NCBI GenBank assembly: GCA_019359125.1
Contig: JAHHHY010000010.1
Coordinates: 124,001 to 188,000, forward strand
Direction: 5' to 3'
DNA length: 64,000 nt
Source of the DNA: Pleurocapsa minor GSE-CHR-MK 17-07R
GTDB taxonomy: Bacteria > Chloroflexota > Anaerolineae > Aggregatilineales > Phototrophicaceae
In this document: positions 8,718 to 17,091 of the stretch, piece after piece
Layout: each line of letters opens with the position of its first letter
Numbering within the stretch: position 1 is the stretch's first letter
Made by a program: the position numbers and the translations under genes
Notes under the pieces: generated by a model
The model's input: only the letters and a program-made list of their open reading frames with translations
The model's database searches: none
Told to the model about the DNA's origin: nothing

Positions 8718-9362
8718 TTGAAAAATTACTCAGTGGTGGTGTGGCGTCTTGTCTTGATTTTGCTGATGGTGGTTCTGCCGCAGGCAGCCTTTGCACAAAG
8801 TGGTTCAGAGGACGACGGTGAGTATATTCCGCTTGTCTTTGGTGACAATGTCTTTTCTATGCTCTATCCCTCGGCCTGGATTTTCAATGAGGAGTTGCAG
8901 GACTCCCTGAACTTTGCCAGCGACGATGCTCTCTTTGATATTTCGACCGGAAGTGCTTTTGAGGCGGGCGACGTGCGTGTTTCGCTCAGCTTGATTCCTT
9001 CGGCTGAAGCTTACGATCCGGAGACGCCCTTGTTGACCACCTTCGCCCAGGTGATCAGCGATACCCTGCTGGAACAATTTGACGGTGAGTTCCCCCCGAC
9101 TCTGTTTCCTTCGCTTCCTGAAATCCTCCCCGGCAGCGAAGACACGAACGAAGTTGCCCGGTTGATACTGGATTTTGGTGAGACTGCTGAAGGAAGAATG
9201 TATTTCTGGCAGCTGACCGATCACGTGTACGGCCTGATGAATGTGACATCGGCGGTGGGCGAAATGGCAGATCACGAACCTGCTGTCCTCATCATGATTG
9301 CGAGCTCGACGCTCACGATCGATTACACCATTGAATCCCTTGCTGCCGGCTCTGGCCAGTAA
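8718..9362 (+). CDS. Secreted protein of unknown function
   Basis: A 214-residue protein with a clear signal peptide (MKNYSVVVWRLVLILLMVVL..., cleavage after AFAQ). The start codon is TTG at 8718, with TAAGGA eight bases upstream. The mature part (IPLVFGDNVFSMLYPSAW, then an acidic alpha/beta region ending in STLTIDYTIES) is reminiscent of PsbP-like lipases or uptake accessory folds, but I do not recognise the family. It ends six bases before the next secreted protein, so the two are probably co-transcribed and both act outside the membrane. Confidence 0.6.
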   Translation: MKNYSVVVWRLVLILLMVVLPQAAFAQSGSEDDGEYIPLVFGDNVFSMLYPSAWIFNEELQDSLNFASDDALFDISTGSAFEAGDVRVSLSLIPSAEAYDPETPLLTTFAQVISDTLLEQFDGEFPPTLFPSLPEILPGSEDTNEVARLILDFGETAEGRMYFWQLTDHVYGLMNVTSAVGEMADHEPAVLIMIASSTLTIDYTIESLAAGSGQ

Positions 9363-9368
9363 AAGAGA

Positions 9369-11090
9369 ATGACGATGAGAAAAATAACGATGGCGCTGGC
9401 GCTGGTAATGCTTCTGGTGGCCGCGCTCCTTCTCCCGCTGATCCGTCCTGTGCAGGCGGCCAGCGCAGGGTGTTCGGCAGTCAGTTCGCTGAGTGCCGAT
9501 TATCCTGCCAGTGAGGCTTTCAACATTGGTTCCAGCGAGTTCTTTGCGGGCGATCAGATCAACCTCTCGGTGACCATTGATGGCCCTTCAGACCTGCGCC
9601 TGCTGATTGAAGGTCCGTCTACGTATGACGTGACCAGTGGCGATCCGCAGAGCTACACGATTCCTACGACTGGTTTCTATAATGTGACCGTTGAGAATAC
9701 ACTGGCCCAGGCGATCCCCGGCGTCAGTGTCTCGTGTATACCCAGTGGCGCGGAAGTGACCGAAGATCCGGGTGCGCAGACGGCAACACAGGGGTTCTTT
9801 CTCACGCAGAATGCCGTGTTGACCATCGTCGCTGAAACACAATCCGCCGCTGGCACGATTGCAGCCCAGACACAGATTGCCGGCGCCACCCAGACGACAA
9901 TCTGGAATCTGCTCACGCAGACGGCGGTGACAGGCCAAACCCTGACGGCGCAAGTCACGCCAACGCCTTCGCCATGGCCGGGTCTCACAGATGGTCGTCT
10001 CAATGCGCAAATCGACGAACCATTCTCCCTTTGGTGCGCGAACAACCTGCTGAGCATCTATCGCTCTGTCAATGGACAAGGACAGCTTCTCGCCACTTAC
10101 CCACTGACTGCACTGCTTTCTCGCTTTGTGGGATCTGTGACGAACATCACCACGGGCAGCGGCCCGTTGACGCTCACGCGTTTAACCAACGAGTTCTTCA
10201 CCATCTCCGGCTCCATCGGCACGAATGCACCGGCTTTTGGCGTGAAACAGTTTTCGCTGGAGGCATGTATCAGGGCAAATGGCGGCTACAGTGTGCCGAC
10301 GCAAACGCCGAGTCCAGCACCGACACTAACGCCGTCGTTGGTTCCCTCGGCAACGCCGGTTGGATTCCCGACAGCGACAGCTACCCCGAATAATAGTATC
10401 GCCAGTCTGTTGTTTGGACAGCCGGTCACGTCTTCAAATGACAGAGATGGTGACGGCGTCCGTAATACGCTTGACCTGTGTCCAGAGGTTTTTGCGCCGC
10501 CTCCGCTGCTGCAATTTGGTTGCCCGGACTCGGACAGTGATGGACTGAGCGACCCGCTCGATAGCTGTCCGCGTGAACCCGGCCTGCCCGGTTCGTTAGT
10601 CGGCTGTCCGGATTATGACGGGGATGGCTTTGTCGGTCAGAACGACTACTGCCCCTTCTTCGCGCCACCAGCGGGTGCAGGAATTGCCTTTGGCTGCAGT
10701 GACGGCGATCTGGACGGATACCCGAACGCTGCACTGCCGAATGGCCAGATGCTGGATTGGTGTCCGCTGCGCGGTATTCAGCTAGGTGTGACGCATTGGA
10801 TGGGCTGCCCTGATATCGATAACGACGGATTGATCCCGACGGGTCCTCTGGTGCCAATCGCCTGGCGCGATGAGTGTCCGGCGTCGCCGTTCCCTCCCTT
10901 TGCAGATGGTTCGTGCCAGGCTGAGAACCTGGCAGCCCCGGTAATAGTGGTGAATACCTCGCTGACCTTGTTTCAGTTTGCCAGTTCCGTTGGGGCATTT
11001 GATGATCTGGTGATCGAGACGAGCAACGGCAATTCGTCGTGCACCAGGCTCCAGCTTTACTCAGGCGGGTGTGTCAGCAGTAGCAATTGA
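9369..11090 (+). CDS. Secreted protein with calcium-binding TSP3-like repeats
   Basis: A 573-residue protein with a signal peptide (cleavage near VQAAS). A beta-rich domain (about 35-130) is followed by a Thr/Gln/Ala-rich stalk with repeated TQT units and a PTPSPWPG linker. A second folded domain follows (about 205-310), then another Pro/Thr linker. From about 355 there are four to five thrombospondin type 3-like motifs (DRDGDGVRNTLDLCP, DSDSDGLSDPLDSCP, DYDGDGFVGQNDYCP, DIDNDGLIPTG) with paired cysteines, which bind calcium in known proteins. A second ATG at 9375 has slightly better ribosome-site spacing. The architecture suggests a cell-surface or matrix protein; its ligand is unknown. Confidence 0.75.
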   Translation: MTMRKITMALALVMLLVAALLLPLIRPVQAASAGCSAVSSLSADYPASEAFNIGSSEFFAGDQINLSVTIDGPSDLRLLIEGPSTYDVTSGDPQSYTIPTTGFYNVTVENTLAQAIPGVSVSCIPSGAEVTEDPGAQTATQGFFLTQNAVLTIVAETQSAAGTIAAQTQIAGATQTTIWNLLTQTAVTGQTLTAQVTPTPSPWPGLTDGRLNAQIDEPFSLWCANNLLSIYRSVNGQGQLLATYPLTALLSRFVGSVTNITTGSGPLTLTRLTNEFFTISGSIGTNAPAFGVKQFSLEACIRANGGYSVPTQTPSPAPTLTPSLVPSATPVGFPTATATPNNSIASLLFGQPVTSSNDRDGDGVRNTLDLCPEVFAPPPLLQFGCPDSDSDGLSDPLDSCPREPGLPGSLVGCPDYDGDGFVGQNDYCPFFAPPAGAGIAFGCSDGDLDGYPNAALPNGQMLDWCPLRGIQLGVTHWMGCPDIDNDGLIPTGPLVPIAWRDECPASPFPPFADGSCQAENLAAPVIVVNTSLTLFQFASSVGAFDDLVIETSNGNSSCTRLQLYSGGCVSSSN

Positions 11091-11140
11091 CGCTTGACGA
11101 ATGATGAATCGGTAATGGTGTGTAACCAGCAGTGATCGCT

Positions 11141-11184
11141 CCTTCCAGATGTACGGTTGATTGACGAATCGTACGTCTGGAAGG
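11141..11184. terminator. Stem-loop between convergent genes
   Basis: CCTTCCAGATGTACG pairs with CGTACGTCTGGAAGG (15 bp, one G-T wobble) around a 14-base loop. It lies between the converging ends of the TSP3-repeat gene and the glucoamylase-like gene, so a bidirectional terminator is likely although a U-tract is lacking. Confidence 0.55.
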
Positions 11185-11212
11185 GGATGAACAAACAGTG
11201 TCTTGCAGCAGA

Positions 11213-13054
11213 TTATCCGCCGCGCAGGCGCGCCATGAAGCCAGGTGTCACGGCATAGTCGCCCGTGCTTTCGACGAAGCCCATGGCGTCGAGCGCGCGC
11301 GATATATGCGCGTTTCCTGCCAACAGGCGCCAGACAAGCCCGTCCTGCGCGTTGGCCAGCATGAGCAGGATGTCGCCCTGGTCGATGCCGATGAAATCGG
11401 TCGAATACCAGTCTGCCTCGGCATTGATGGCGCTGACGAACCCGTACTCGCGCCAGACGCGCGCGCCATACTCACGCAGCAGCGCACGCATCCCTTCCAG
11501 CGCAATATCTGGTGCAAGCGGCAGGCAGGACGCCGAGGCATGCGGTGCAATGGTGCCATCGTGGTTGCCCGGTGCAGCCCCGTAGGCGCGATAGCCACGC
11601 GGCCCGTCTGACGCGCTGATGCCCCAGGCGCCGTCACGATAAGTGCTGTAGCGGTCGGCGATGTTTGTGCTGAACTGGCGGTTGCGCACGCAGGCGCGCG
11701 CGGCATTGTTCCAGTAGTTGACAAACGCATCTTCGCGGTCGCGCAGCCCCAGAAACGCCAGCGGATACTGATAGACAAACAGCGGCTCGCCAGTCAGATA
11801 CACGTATTCGCCGCGCAGATTGACCGGTCGCAGCCAGTCATCCCAGATGTCGGCGGGCAGCGGGTGTGTGGGTGAGCCGATGGCCAGCACATACAGGATC
11901 AGGCTTTCATCGAAGTGATCCCAGGCGGCGTTCAGGAAGCCGTTTTCGGGCGTCCAGCCCATGGCGACGAATTCACGCCCGTCGCGCATCCATTCCCAGT
12001 CGACAGCCGCATACAACTCCTCAGCCAGCAACTGCACATCCGTGTCGGCAAAGTATTCGCCTGCCGCCAGCGCGCCGGCCAGCAGCAGTGCGGTATCGAT
12101 GGATGACAGCTCGCTTTGCCAGACGCGGCGCCCGGTCTGCATGTCGACAAAGTGATAATAGAAGCCATTTTCGCCCTGAACACGGCCGTCCGCGAAGCTT
12201 TGCAGGGTGGTGAGCGCACGCGCATAGCCCTCGTCGGCGCTGATCCAGCCGCGCTCCACGCCGATTGGGATGGCTGCCAGGCCAAAGCCCGTGGCCGCGA
12301 TGCTGGACGGGGAATCTGGCGTGCTGCGGTCGCGGATTAGCCCGTTATCCGGATTCGCTTCCAGCCAGAAATAGTCGAATGTCGCGCGCGCGACGGCATC
12401 GATGAGCGCCGCATCGTCCAGCGCCAGCAGCGCGTCGGCTTCCTGCCCCCATGCTGTACTTTCGTCACAGTCGGCCAATGAGGACCCAACCACAGAAGCG
12501 CCGCCCACGTAGAAAATTTCGGTCAGCGGAATTTTCGCCCCGTTCGCATCGCTGTGGAAAAACGACAGGAACAGCGTGTACTCGCGCTCTGGCATGAAGT
12601 TTCGCATCGACGCGTCCAGCGTGAACACGACGCGGTTCCAGCCTGGCGCAGCATCCGCCTGACCGAAGACCCCGCCCATCCAGGCGAATCCGTCGGTCAT
12701 ATCGGCCAGCCCCAGAAAGAAGCTGTTCGGGTTGAGCGCGTTCGTTTCTGGCAGGTAGACATCAAGCATAAGCTGGCTGGCAGACGCCCATGCCTCAAGA
12801 TCGGTGCCCGCGAAGCTCACGGCCAGCTTGGTCTCGTCGGAGGTGCCGCTGGGCAGCACCTGCCAGGCCGGCATGCCATTGGGCGAAGTCAGACTGTCGC
12901 TGAGCGTGGTCACTGAGCCGGAATTGTCGTCATCGATGGCCGACACATCCACGGCGGCCCATGAGTCCCACGGCGCGGTCTCATCCTGCGCGACAGCCGT
13001 CAGGCTGATGCTGAGGGTGATGAGCAGCATAATCAGGACAATTTTCTTCAGCAT
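11213..13054 (-). CDS. Secreted glucoamylase-family / GH144-like glucanase
   Basis: A 613-residue protein with a signal peptide starting MLKKIVLIMLLITLSI (cleavage after AVAQ). The ATG at 13054 has AGGGAG upstream; an upstream extension would put the signal peptide in mid-protein. Residues about 25-200 look like a jelly-roll carbohydrate-binding domain. Residues about 210-610 form an (alpha/alpha)6 barrel of the glycoamylase-like/COG5368 family, seen in FDYFWLE, SELSSIDTALL, WDHFDESL, GPRGYRAYG, DGTIAPHA and GIDQGDILLM. Characterised members are GH144 endo-beta-1,2-glucanases. The cell location and the GH94 phosphorylase nearby fit extracellular glucan cleavage; the exact linkage is unproven. 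Confidence 0.75.
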   Translation of the reverse strand: MLKKIVLIMLLITLSISLTAVAQDETAPWDSWAAVDVSAIDDDNSGSVTTLSDSLTSPNGMPAWQVLPSGTSDETKLAVSFAGTDLEAWASASQLMLDVYLPETNALNPNSFFLGLADMTDGFAWMGGVFGQADAAPGWNRVVFTLDASMRNFMPEREYTLFLSFFHSDANGAKIPLTEIFYVGGASVVGSSLADCDESTAWGQEADALLALDDAALIDAVARATFDYFWLEANPDNGLIRDRSTPDSPSSIAATGFGLAAIPIGVERGWISADEGYARALTTLQSFADGRVQGENGFYYHFVDMQTGRRVWQSELSSIDTALLLAGALAAGEYFADTDVQLLAEELYAAVDWEWMRDGREFVAMGWTPENGFLNAAWDHFDESLILYVLAIGSPTHPLPADIWDDWLRPVNLRGEYVYLTGEPLFVYQYPLAFLGLRDREDAFVNYWNNAARACVRNRQFSTNIADRYSTYRDGAWGISASDGPRGYRAYGAAPGNHDGTIAPHASASCLPLAPDIALEGMRALLREYGARVWREYGFVSAINAEADWYSTDFIGIDQGDILLMLANAQDGLVWRLLAGNAHISRALDAMGFVESTGDYAVTPGFMARLRGG

Positions 13055-13384
13055 GAGGGCTCCCTGTGAATCACTTCTGGCAAGCGGTATCTGAAAATCA
13101 GGCAGCGGGGCACTGGCGGAAACAGCGGGTAAGTCGCAGATACACTGTATATGACCAGTATGGAGATCAAACAGCAGGAAAACAACCTGTGACCTGAATG
13201 TGATGGCCGGATATGAGCCGCATCCTGTGCCGGGGATCAGGCGAGGATAACCAGCGCAGGTATGTCCATCGGGACACCCCTTGTGCCCCATATTCGCGGT
13301 ATACTTTAGGCCGTTGTCGCCCGTGAAATGATGCCGATTTTTCGATTGTTTATGACCCTGTGAACGTCTCAAAAGGATAGACAG
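13055..13384. other. Divergent intergenic region without a gene
   Basis: These 330 bases separate the minus-strand glucanase and the plus-strand isomerase and should hold both promoters. A TATACT at 13300-13305 could be a -10 element for the isomerase but has no -35 at proper spacing. I see no LacI-type palindrome of either kind found elsewhere in the window. Confidence 0.4.
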
Positions 13385-14140
13385 ATGTCCAAACCCGCAG
13401 CATTACAACTGTACTCTATTCGGGACGCGCTGAGCGCCGATTTTGAAGGCTCCATGCGGCGTGTGGCTGCGCTGGGCTTTGCCGGCGTCGAGTTTGCAGG
13501 AAATTATGGCGGCTCGCCGCAGAGCGCCCGCGCCCTGTGTGATGAGCTTGGCCTGCAAATCTGCTCGGCGCATATGGGCATACCCACGGCGGACAACCGC
13601 GCCGAGACCATCGACGTGGCGCAGGCGCTGGGCATCACGACCATTCTTTGCCCGTGGATGCCGCCGGGGCGCTTCACCAGCGCCGATGACATCGCCCGGG
13701 TATGTGACGAACTGAACGCTGCCGCCGATATCGCGCGCGCCAGCGGCCTGCGCTTTGGCTATCACAACCACGATGCTGAATTCACGCCGCTGGCCGATGG
13801 GTCGCTGCCCTATGACCACATGCGCCGGCTGCTGGCCCCGGACATTGTGTTTGAGATCGATATCTACTGGGTGCGCTTTGCGCAGGGCGATCCGGCGGCG
13901 GTGCTGGCCCAAGCGGGTGCGCGTGCGCCGCTGGTGCATGTGAAAGATGGTTCCGGCATACCCGGCGCGCCGATGCTGGCCGCGGGCGAAGGCATCGTCG
14001 ATATCCCGGCGGCGGTGAAGGCTGCCAGCAGCGCCGAATGGCTGATCGTGGAGCTGGACAATTGTGCCACCGACATGTTTGAAGCGGTGGAAAAGAGCCT
14101 GAACTATCTGACAAGCAAAGGGCTGGCGCATGGTCGCTAA
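13385..14140 (+). CDS. Sugar phosphate isomerase/epimerase (TIM barrel, AP endonuclease 2-like)
   Basis: A 251-residue cytoplasmic protein. The pattern LQLYSIRDAL...GFAGVEFAG at the start, FGYHNHDAEF in the middle and FEIDIYWV then LVHVKDG later matches the xylose-isomerase-like TIM-barrel superfamily, with metal ligands from those His, Asp and Glu residues. ATG 13385 follows AAAAGGA. It overlaps the oxidoreductase gene by 11 bases, so the two are translationally coupled. Such pairs occur in inositol catabolism and in pathways that go through 3-keto-sugars. The substrate here is unknown. Confidence 0.8.
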   Translation: MSKPAALQLYSIRDALSADFEGSMRRVAALGFAGVEFAGNYGGSPQSARALCDELGLQICSAHMGIPTADNRAETIDVAQALGITTILCPWMPPGRFTSADDIARVCDELNAAADIARASGLRFGYHNHDAEFTPLADGSLPYDHMRRLLAPDIVFEIDIYWVRFAQGDPAAVLAQAGARAPLVHVKDGSGIPGAPMLAAGEGIVDIPAAVKAASSAEWLIVELDNCATDMFEAVEKSLNYLTSKGLAHGR

Positions 14141-15221
14141 ATTACGCGTGGGCATTATCGGCGTCGGCAATATCAGCCCGGCCTATATTCAGGGCTGCCG
14201 CGCCTTCGATGTACTGGAACTGATGGCCTGCGCCGATATCAATATGGAGCGGGCACGCGCCGTCGCTGAGGAACATGCTATCCCGCGCGCGCTCAGCGTG
14301 GAGGCGCTGCTGGCTGACCCCGATATCGACGTGGTGGTGAATCTCACCGTTCCGGCGGTCCATGCCGAGGTCAGCCTGAGCGTGCTGCGCGCTGGCAAGC
14401 ATGTGTACAGCGAGAAGCCACTCGCGCTCACACTGGCCGATGGCCGCGCCATCCTGGATGAGGCGGCTGCACGCGGCCTGCGCGTGGGCTGCGCGCCCGA
14501 CACCTTCCTGTTTGGTCAGCATCAGACGGCGCGCCGCGTCCTGGACGAAGGGACCATCGGCACGCCGGTGGCGGCGGTCGCGTTTATGGCCGGGCACGGG
14601 CCGGAAAGCTGGCACCCCAATCCGGGATTCTTCTATGCGCCCGGCGGCGGCCCGATGCTGGACATGGGCCCGTATTACGTGACCTGTCTGGTCAATCTGT
14701 TTGGCCCGGCGGTGCGCGTGAGCGGCGCGGCGCGCGCTTCGTTCCCGGAGCGGCTGGCGCACACGGGCGAGCGCATCCCCGTGCGCGTGCCCACGCATTA
14801 TGCCGGCACGATCGAGTTTGCGTCTGGCGCGATTGCCACGCTCATCACCAGTTTCGATGTCTGGGGGCATCATCTGCCGGTGATGGAGGTGTATGGTGAA
14901 CTGGGCACGCTGACCATCCCCGACCCGAACGGTTTTGACCCACGCGAGGTGCGCCTGATGCAGCCGGGCACAGAAGGCTGGGCGTCCCTGCCGCTGGCCT
15001 ATCCTGACGCCTGGAAGCGCGGCATCGGGCTGGCCGATATGGCCTATGCCATCGAGGCGAATCGCCCGCATCGCGCCAGCGGTGACCTGGCCTATCATGT
15101 GCTGGAAATCATGAGTGCGTTTGCGACTGCCTATGAATCCGGGCAGTATGTCACCATGGCCAGCACCGTGGCCCAGCCTGAGCTGTTGCCGCTGGGCCTG
15201 GGCGAGCGCGTGCTGTCCTAG
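14130..15221 (+). CDS. Gfo/Idh/MocA family NAD(P)-dependent oxidoreductase
   Basis: A 363-residue protein. The Rossmann motif GIIGVGNISPAY opens the protein, the catalytic-type Lys lies in YSEKPLAL (about residue 93), and the C-terminal alpha/beta domain includes DMGPYYVTCLVNLFG. These proteins oxidise or reduce sugars and cyclitols. The start ATG lies inside the end of the isomerase gene. The partner isomerase and the neighbouring glucanase and importer suggest a step in oligosaccharide conversion, possibly C3 oxidation of glucosides, which is a guess. Confidence 0.85.
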   Translation: MVAKLRVGIIGVGNISPAYIQGCRAFDVLELMACADINMERARAVAEEHAIPRALSVEALLADPDIDVVVNLTVPAVHAEVSLSVLRAGKHVYSEKPLALTLADGRAILDEAAARGLRVGCAPDTFLFGQHQTARRVLDEGTIGTPVAAVAFMAGHGPESWHPNPGFFYAPGGGPMLDMGPYYVTCLVNLFGPAVRVSGAARASFPERLAHTGERIPVRVPTHYAGTIEFASGAIATLITSFDVWGHHLPVMEVYGELGTLTIPDPNGFDPREVRLMQPGTEGWASLPLAYPDAWKRGIGLADMAYAIEANRPHRASGDLAYHVLEIMSAFATAYESGQYVTMASTVAQPELLPLGLGERVLS

Positions 15222-15237
15222 CGTGAGTTAAAAGCAG

Positions 15238-15262
15238 GGGGCAGGGCGTCATGCCTTGCCCC
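15238..15262. terminator. Bidirectional stem-loop terminator
   Basis: GGGGCAGGGC and GCCTTGCCCC pair with one wobble around a 5-base loop and are followed on the plus strand by TTATT. The element fills the gap between the converging oxidoreductase and permease genes. Confidence 0.6.
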
Positions 15263-16204
15263 TTATTCGCCCGTGATGCCCGTCATCTCCACCGATTCCA
15301 CGAACCAGTGCTGAAGTACAAAATACATCACCAGCAGCGGCAGGATGTTCAGGAACGTGCCGCTCATCTTGACCGCCTCGTTCAGGCGCTCGAAGATATT
15401 CACCGTGCCCGCCGGATACAGGTTCTCGTAGGCCTGGGCGAAGCTGGAAAGCTGCATCGGCAGCGTGGTCACGCCGCCTTCCAGAAAGATGACGGTGAGG
15501 AAGGTCTCGTTCCAGTACCATACGGTCGAGAAGATGAACGAGACGATGTAGGCCGGGATGGCCGACGGCACGGCGATCGTGAAAAAGATGCGCAGGTCGG
15601 TGGCGCCGTCCAGTCGGGCCGATTCTTCCAGCACCTTGGGCAGCGAGACGAAGGTCTGATAAAAAATCAGCACGAAGATGGCGCTGCGATAGCCCTGACC
15701 GAGCAAGGCGGGCAGGATGAGCGCCAGCGGATTGCCCAGCAGGTTGAGGTCGCGATACATCAGCATCTGCGGGATGACGGTGTTCTGCGGCGGGATGATG
15801 AAGGTGGCCAGCAGCAGCACGAAAATCAGCCGTTTGCCGCGAAACTGGTAACGCGCCAGCCCGTACCCCACCAGCGAGGTCACAAATGCCTGAATGAGCG
15901 ACGGCACCACGCTGATGAAGATCGATGCCATCAGCGTATTTGGATAGTCGAGCACCCGATAGGCGCGCTCGTAGTTGCCTGCGTAAAGCTGGGTGGGGAC
16001 CCATTGCACCATCGGGTTGAGCAGGTCAGACGGGTCTTTGATGCTGTTGATAAACATGAACAGCAGCGGCTGCAAGTAGACAAAGCCGATGGCGATCAGC
16101 AGCGCATACAGCACGATGGTGAAGGTGATGCCGCGATGCGCTCGGTTGCCAAACAGGATGCCCCGTGCGCGTTCTGCGGCAGGATGGCGAAGGATGTTCA
16201 TCAT
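15263..16204 (-). CDS. Sugar ABC transporter permease, MalG-like (CUT1)
   Basis: A 313-residue membrane protein with about six membrane segments and the EAA loop EESARLDGATDLR...VPSA. The start overlaps the previous stop (ATGATGA) and has AGGAG upstream, so it is translationally coupled to the MalF-like partner. It is the last gene of the nine-gene minus-strand run. The cognate binding protein is probably one of the two at 23144-27649. Confidence 0.87.
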   Translation of the reverse strand: MMNILRHPAAERARGILFGNRAHRGITFTIVLYALLIAIGFVYLQPLLFMFINSIKDPSDLLNPMVQWVPTQLYAGNYERAYRVLDYPNTLMASIFISVVPSLIQAFVTSLVGYGLARYQFRGKRLIFVLLLATFIIPPQNTVIPQMLMYRDLNLLGNPLALILPALLGQGYRSAIFVLIFYQTFVSLPKVLEESARLDGATDLRIFFTIAVPSAIPAYIVSFIFSTVWYWNETFLTVIFLEGGVTTLPMQLSSFAQAYENLYPAGTVNIFERLNEAVKMSGTFLNILPLLVMYFVLQHWFVESVEMTGITGE

Positions 16205-17091
16205 CGAGAGCTTCTCCTGGCCCAGCGCAGCAGGGCGAAGCAGATCACTGCCAGAATCACCACCATCACGCCGAAGTAGATGAAGGACATGGCGCTGGCA
16301 TAGCCGATGCCCCCCTGCACGTTATAGGTCTGGTCGTAGATATAGCGGATGACCTTGTTTTCAGAAAAGTGCGACAGGATGATGATGGTATAGATGGCAT
16401 TGACCACCGTCACCGTGGACAGCGACGGCAGGACAATTTTCCAGAACGTTTCCCAGCCCGATGCGCCGTCGATGGCTGCCGCGTCGTACACGCTGCGGTC
16501 GATTTTTTGCAGGCCCGCCAGATAAATCATGATCTGCACGCCGGAAAACCACAGGATCAGCACAAACGAGGTGAGCAGGTATTCTACCGGGCTGCGCAGC
16601 GCACGCGGAAGCTCCTCCAGGAACGCGATCACAGCAGGGTTATTGGCGATGCCAGGGGCCGATGCCGCACCCTGTTCGGTCAGCTCGCGGATAACAGGCC
16701 CGCTGGTGATGACGATGGGCAGGAAGAAGATGACCCGAAACAGCCCCTTGAAGCGGAACTTGAGGTTGAGAAACATGGCCACGATCATGGCGAAGATGAG
16801 CACTATCGGCACCGAGACCAGTGTTTCGACCGAGAAACCGATCAGCAGCTCGATGAAATTCGGGTCGGTGAACAGCGCGCGCGAGTAATTGGCCCATTCC
16901 ACGAAGTCCAGGTTGATGCTGGTGGCTGTCACCGACACGGTGTTCAGGCTGTAGAGAAAGGTCTGGGCCAGCGGCAGCGCCGTAAACACGCAGAAGCCAA
17001 TCACCCACAGCAGGATGAAGCCGTAGCCATACAGGCTTTCGCGGGTGGCAAGGCTGACTTCGCGGCGCGCAGGCTTACGAACCGTCGTCAT
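16201..17091 (-). CDS. Sugar ABC transporter permease, MalF-like (CUT1)
   Basis: A 296-residue membrane protein with six or so membrane segments and the EAA loop YDAAAIDGASGWE...LPSL. ATG 17091 shares bases with the TGA of the DUF5696-like gene (ATGA), and GGAG stands eight bases upstream; a GTG at 17094 is the alternative. It is the first gene of the second permease pair in this locus. Confidence 0.87.
   Translation of the reverse strand: MTTVRKPARREVSLATRESLYGYGFILLWVIGFCVFTALPLAQTFLYSLNTVSVTATSINLDFVEWANYSRALFTDPNFIELLIGFSVETLVSVPIVLIFAMIVAMFLNLKFRFKGLFRVIFFLPIVITSGPVIRELTEQGAASAPGIANNPAVIAFLEELPRALRSPVEYLLTSFVLILWFSGVQIMIYLAGLQKIDRSVYDAAAIDGASGWETFWKIVLPSLSTVTVVNAIYTIIILSHFSENKVIRYIYDQTYNVQGGIGYASAMSFIYFGVMVVILAVICFALLRWARRSSR

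Noticed and set aside
13281-13305. TTGTGC...TATACT as isomerase promoter
   Set aside because: The spacing of 13 bases is too short for a sigma-70 promoter.
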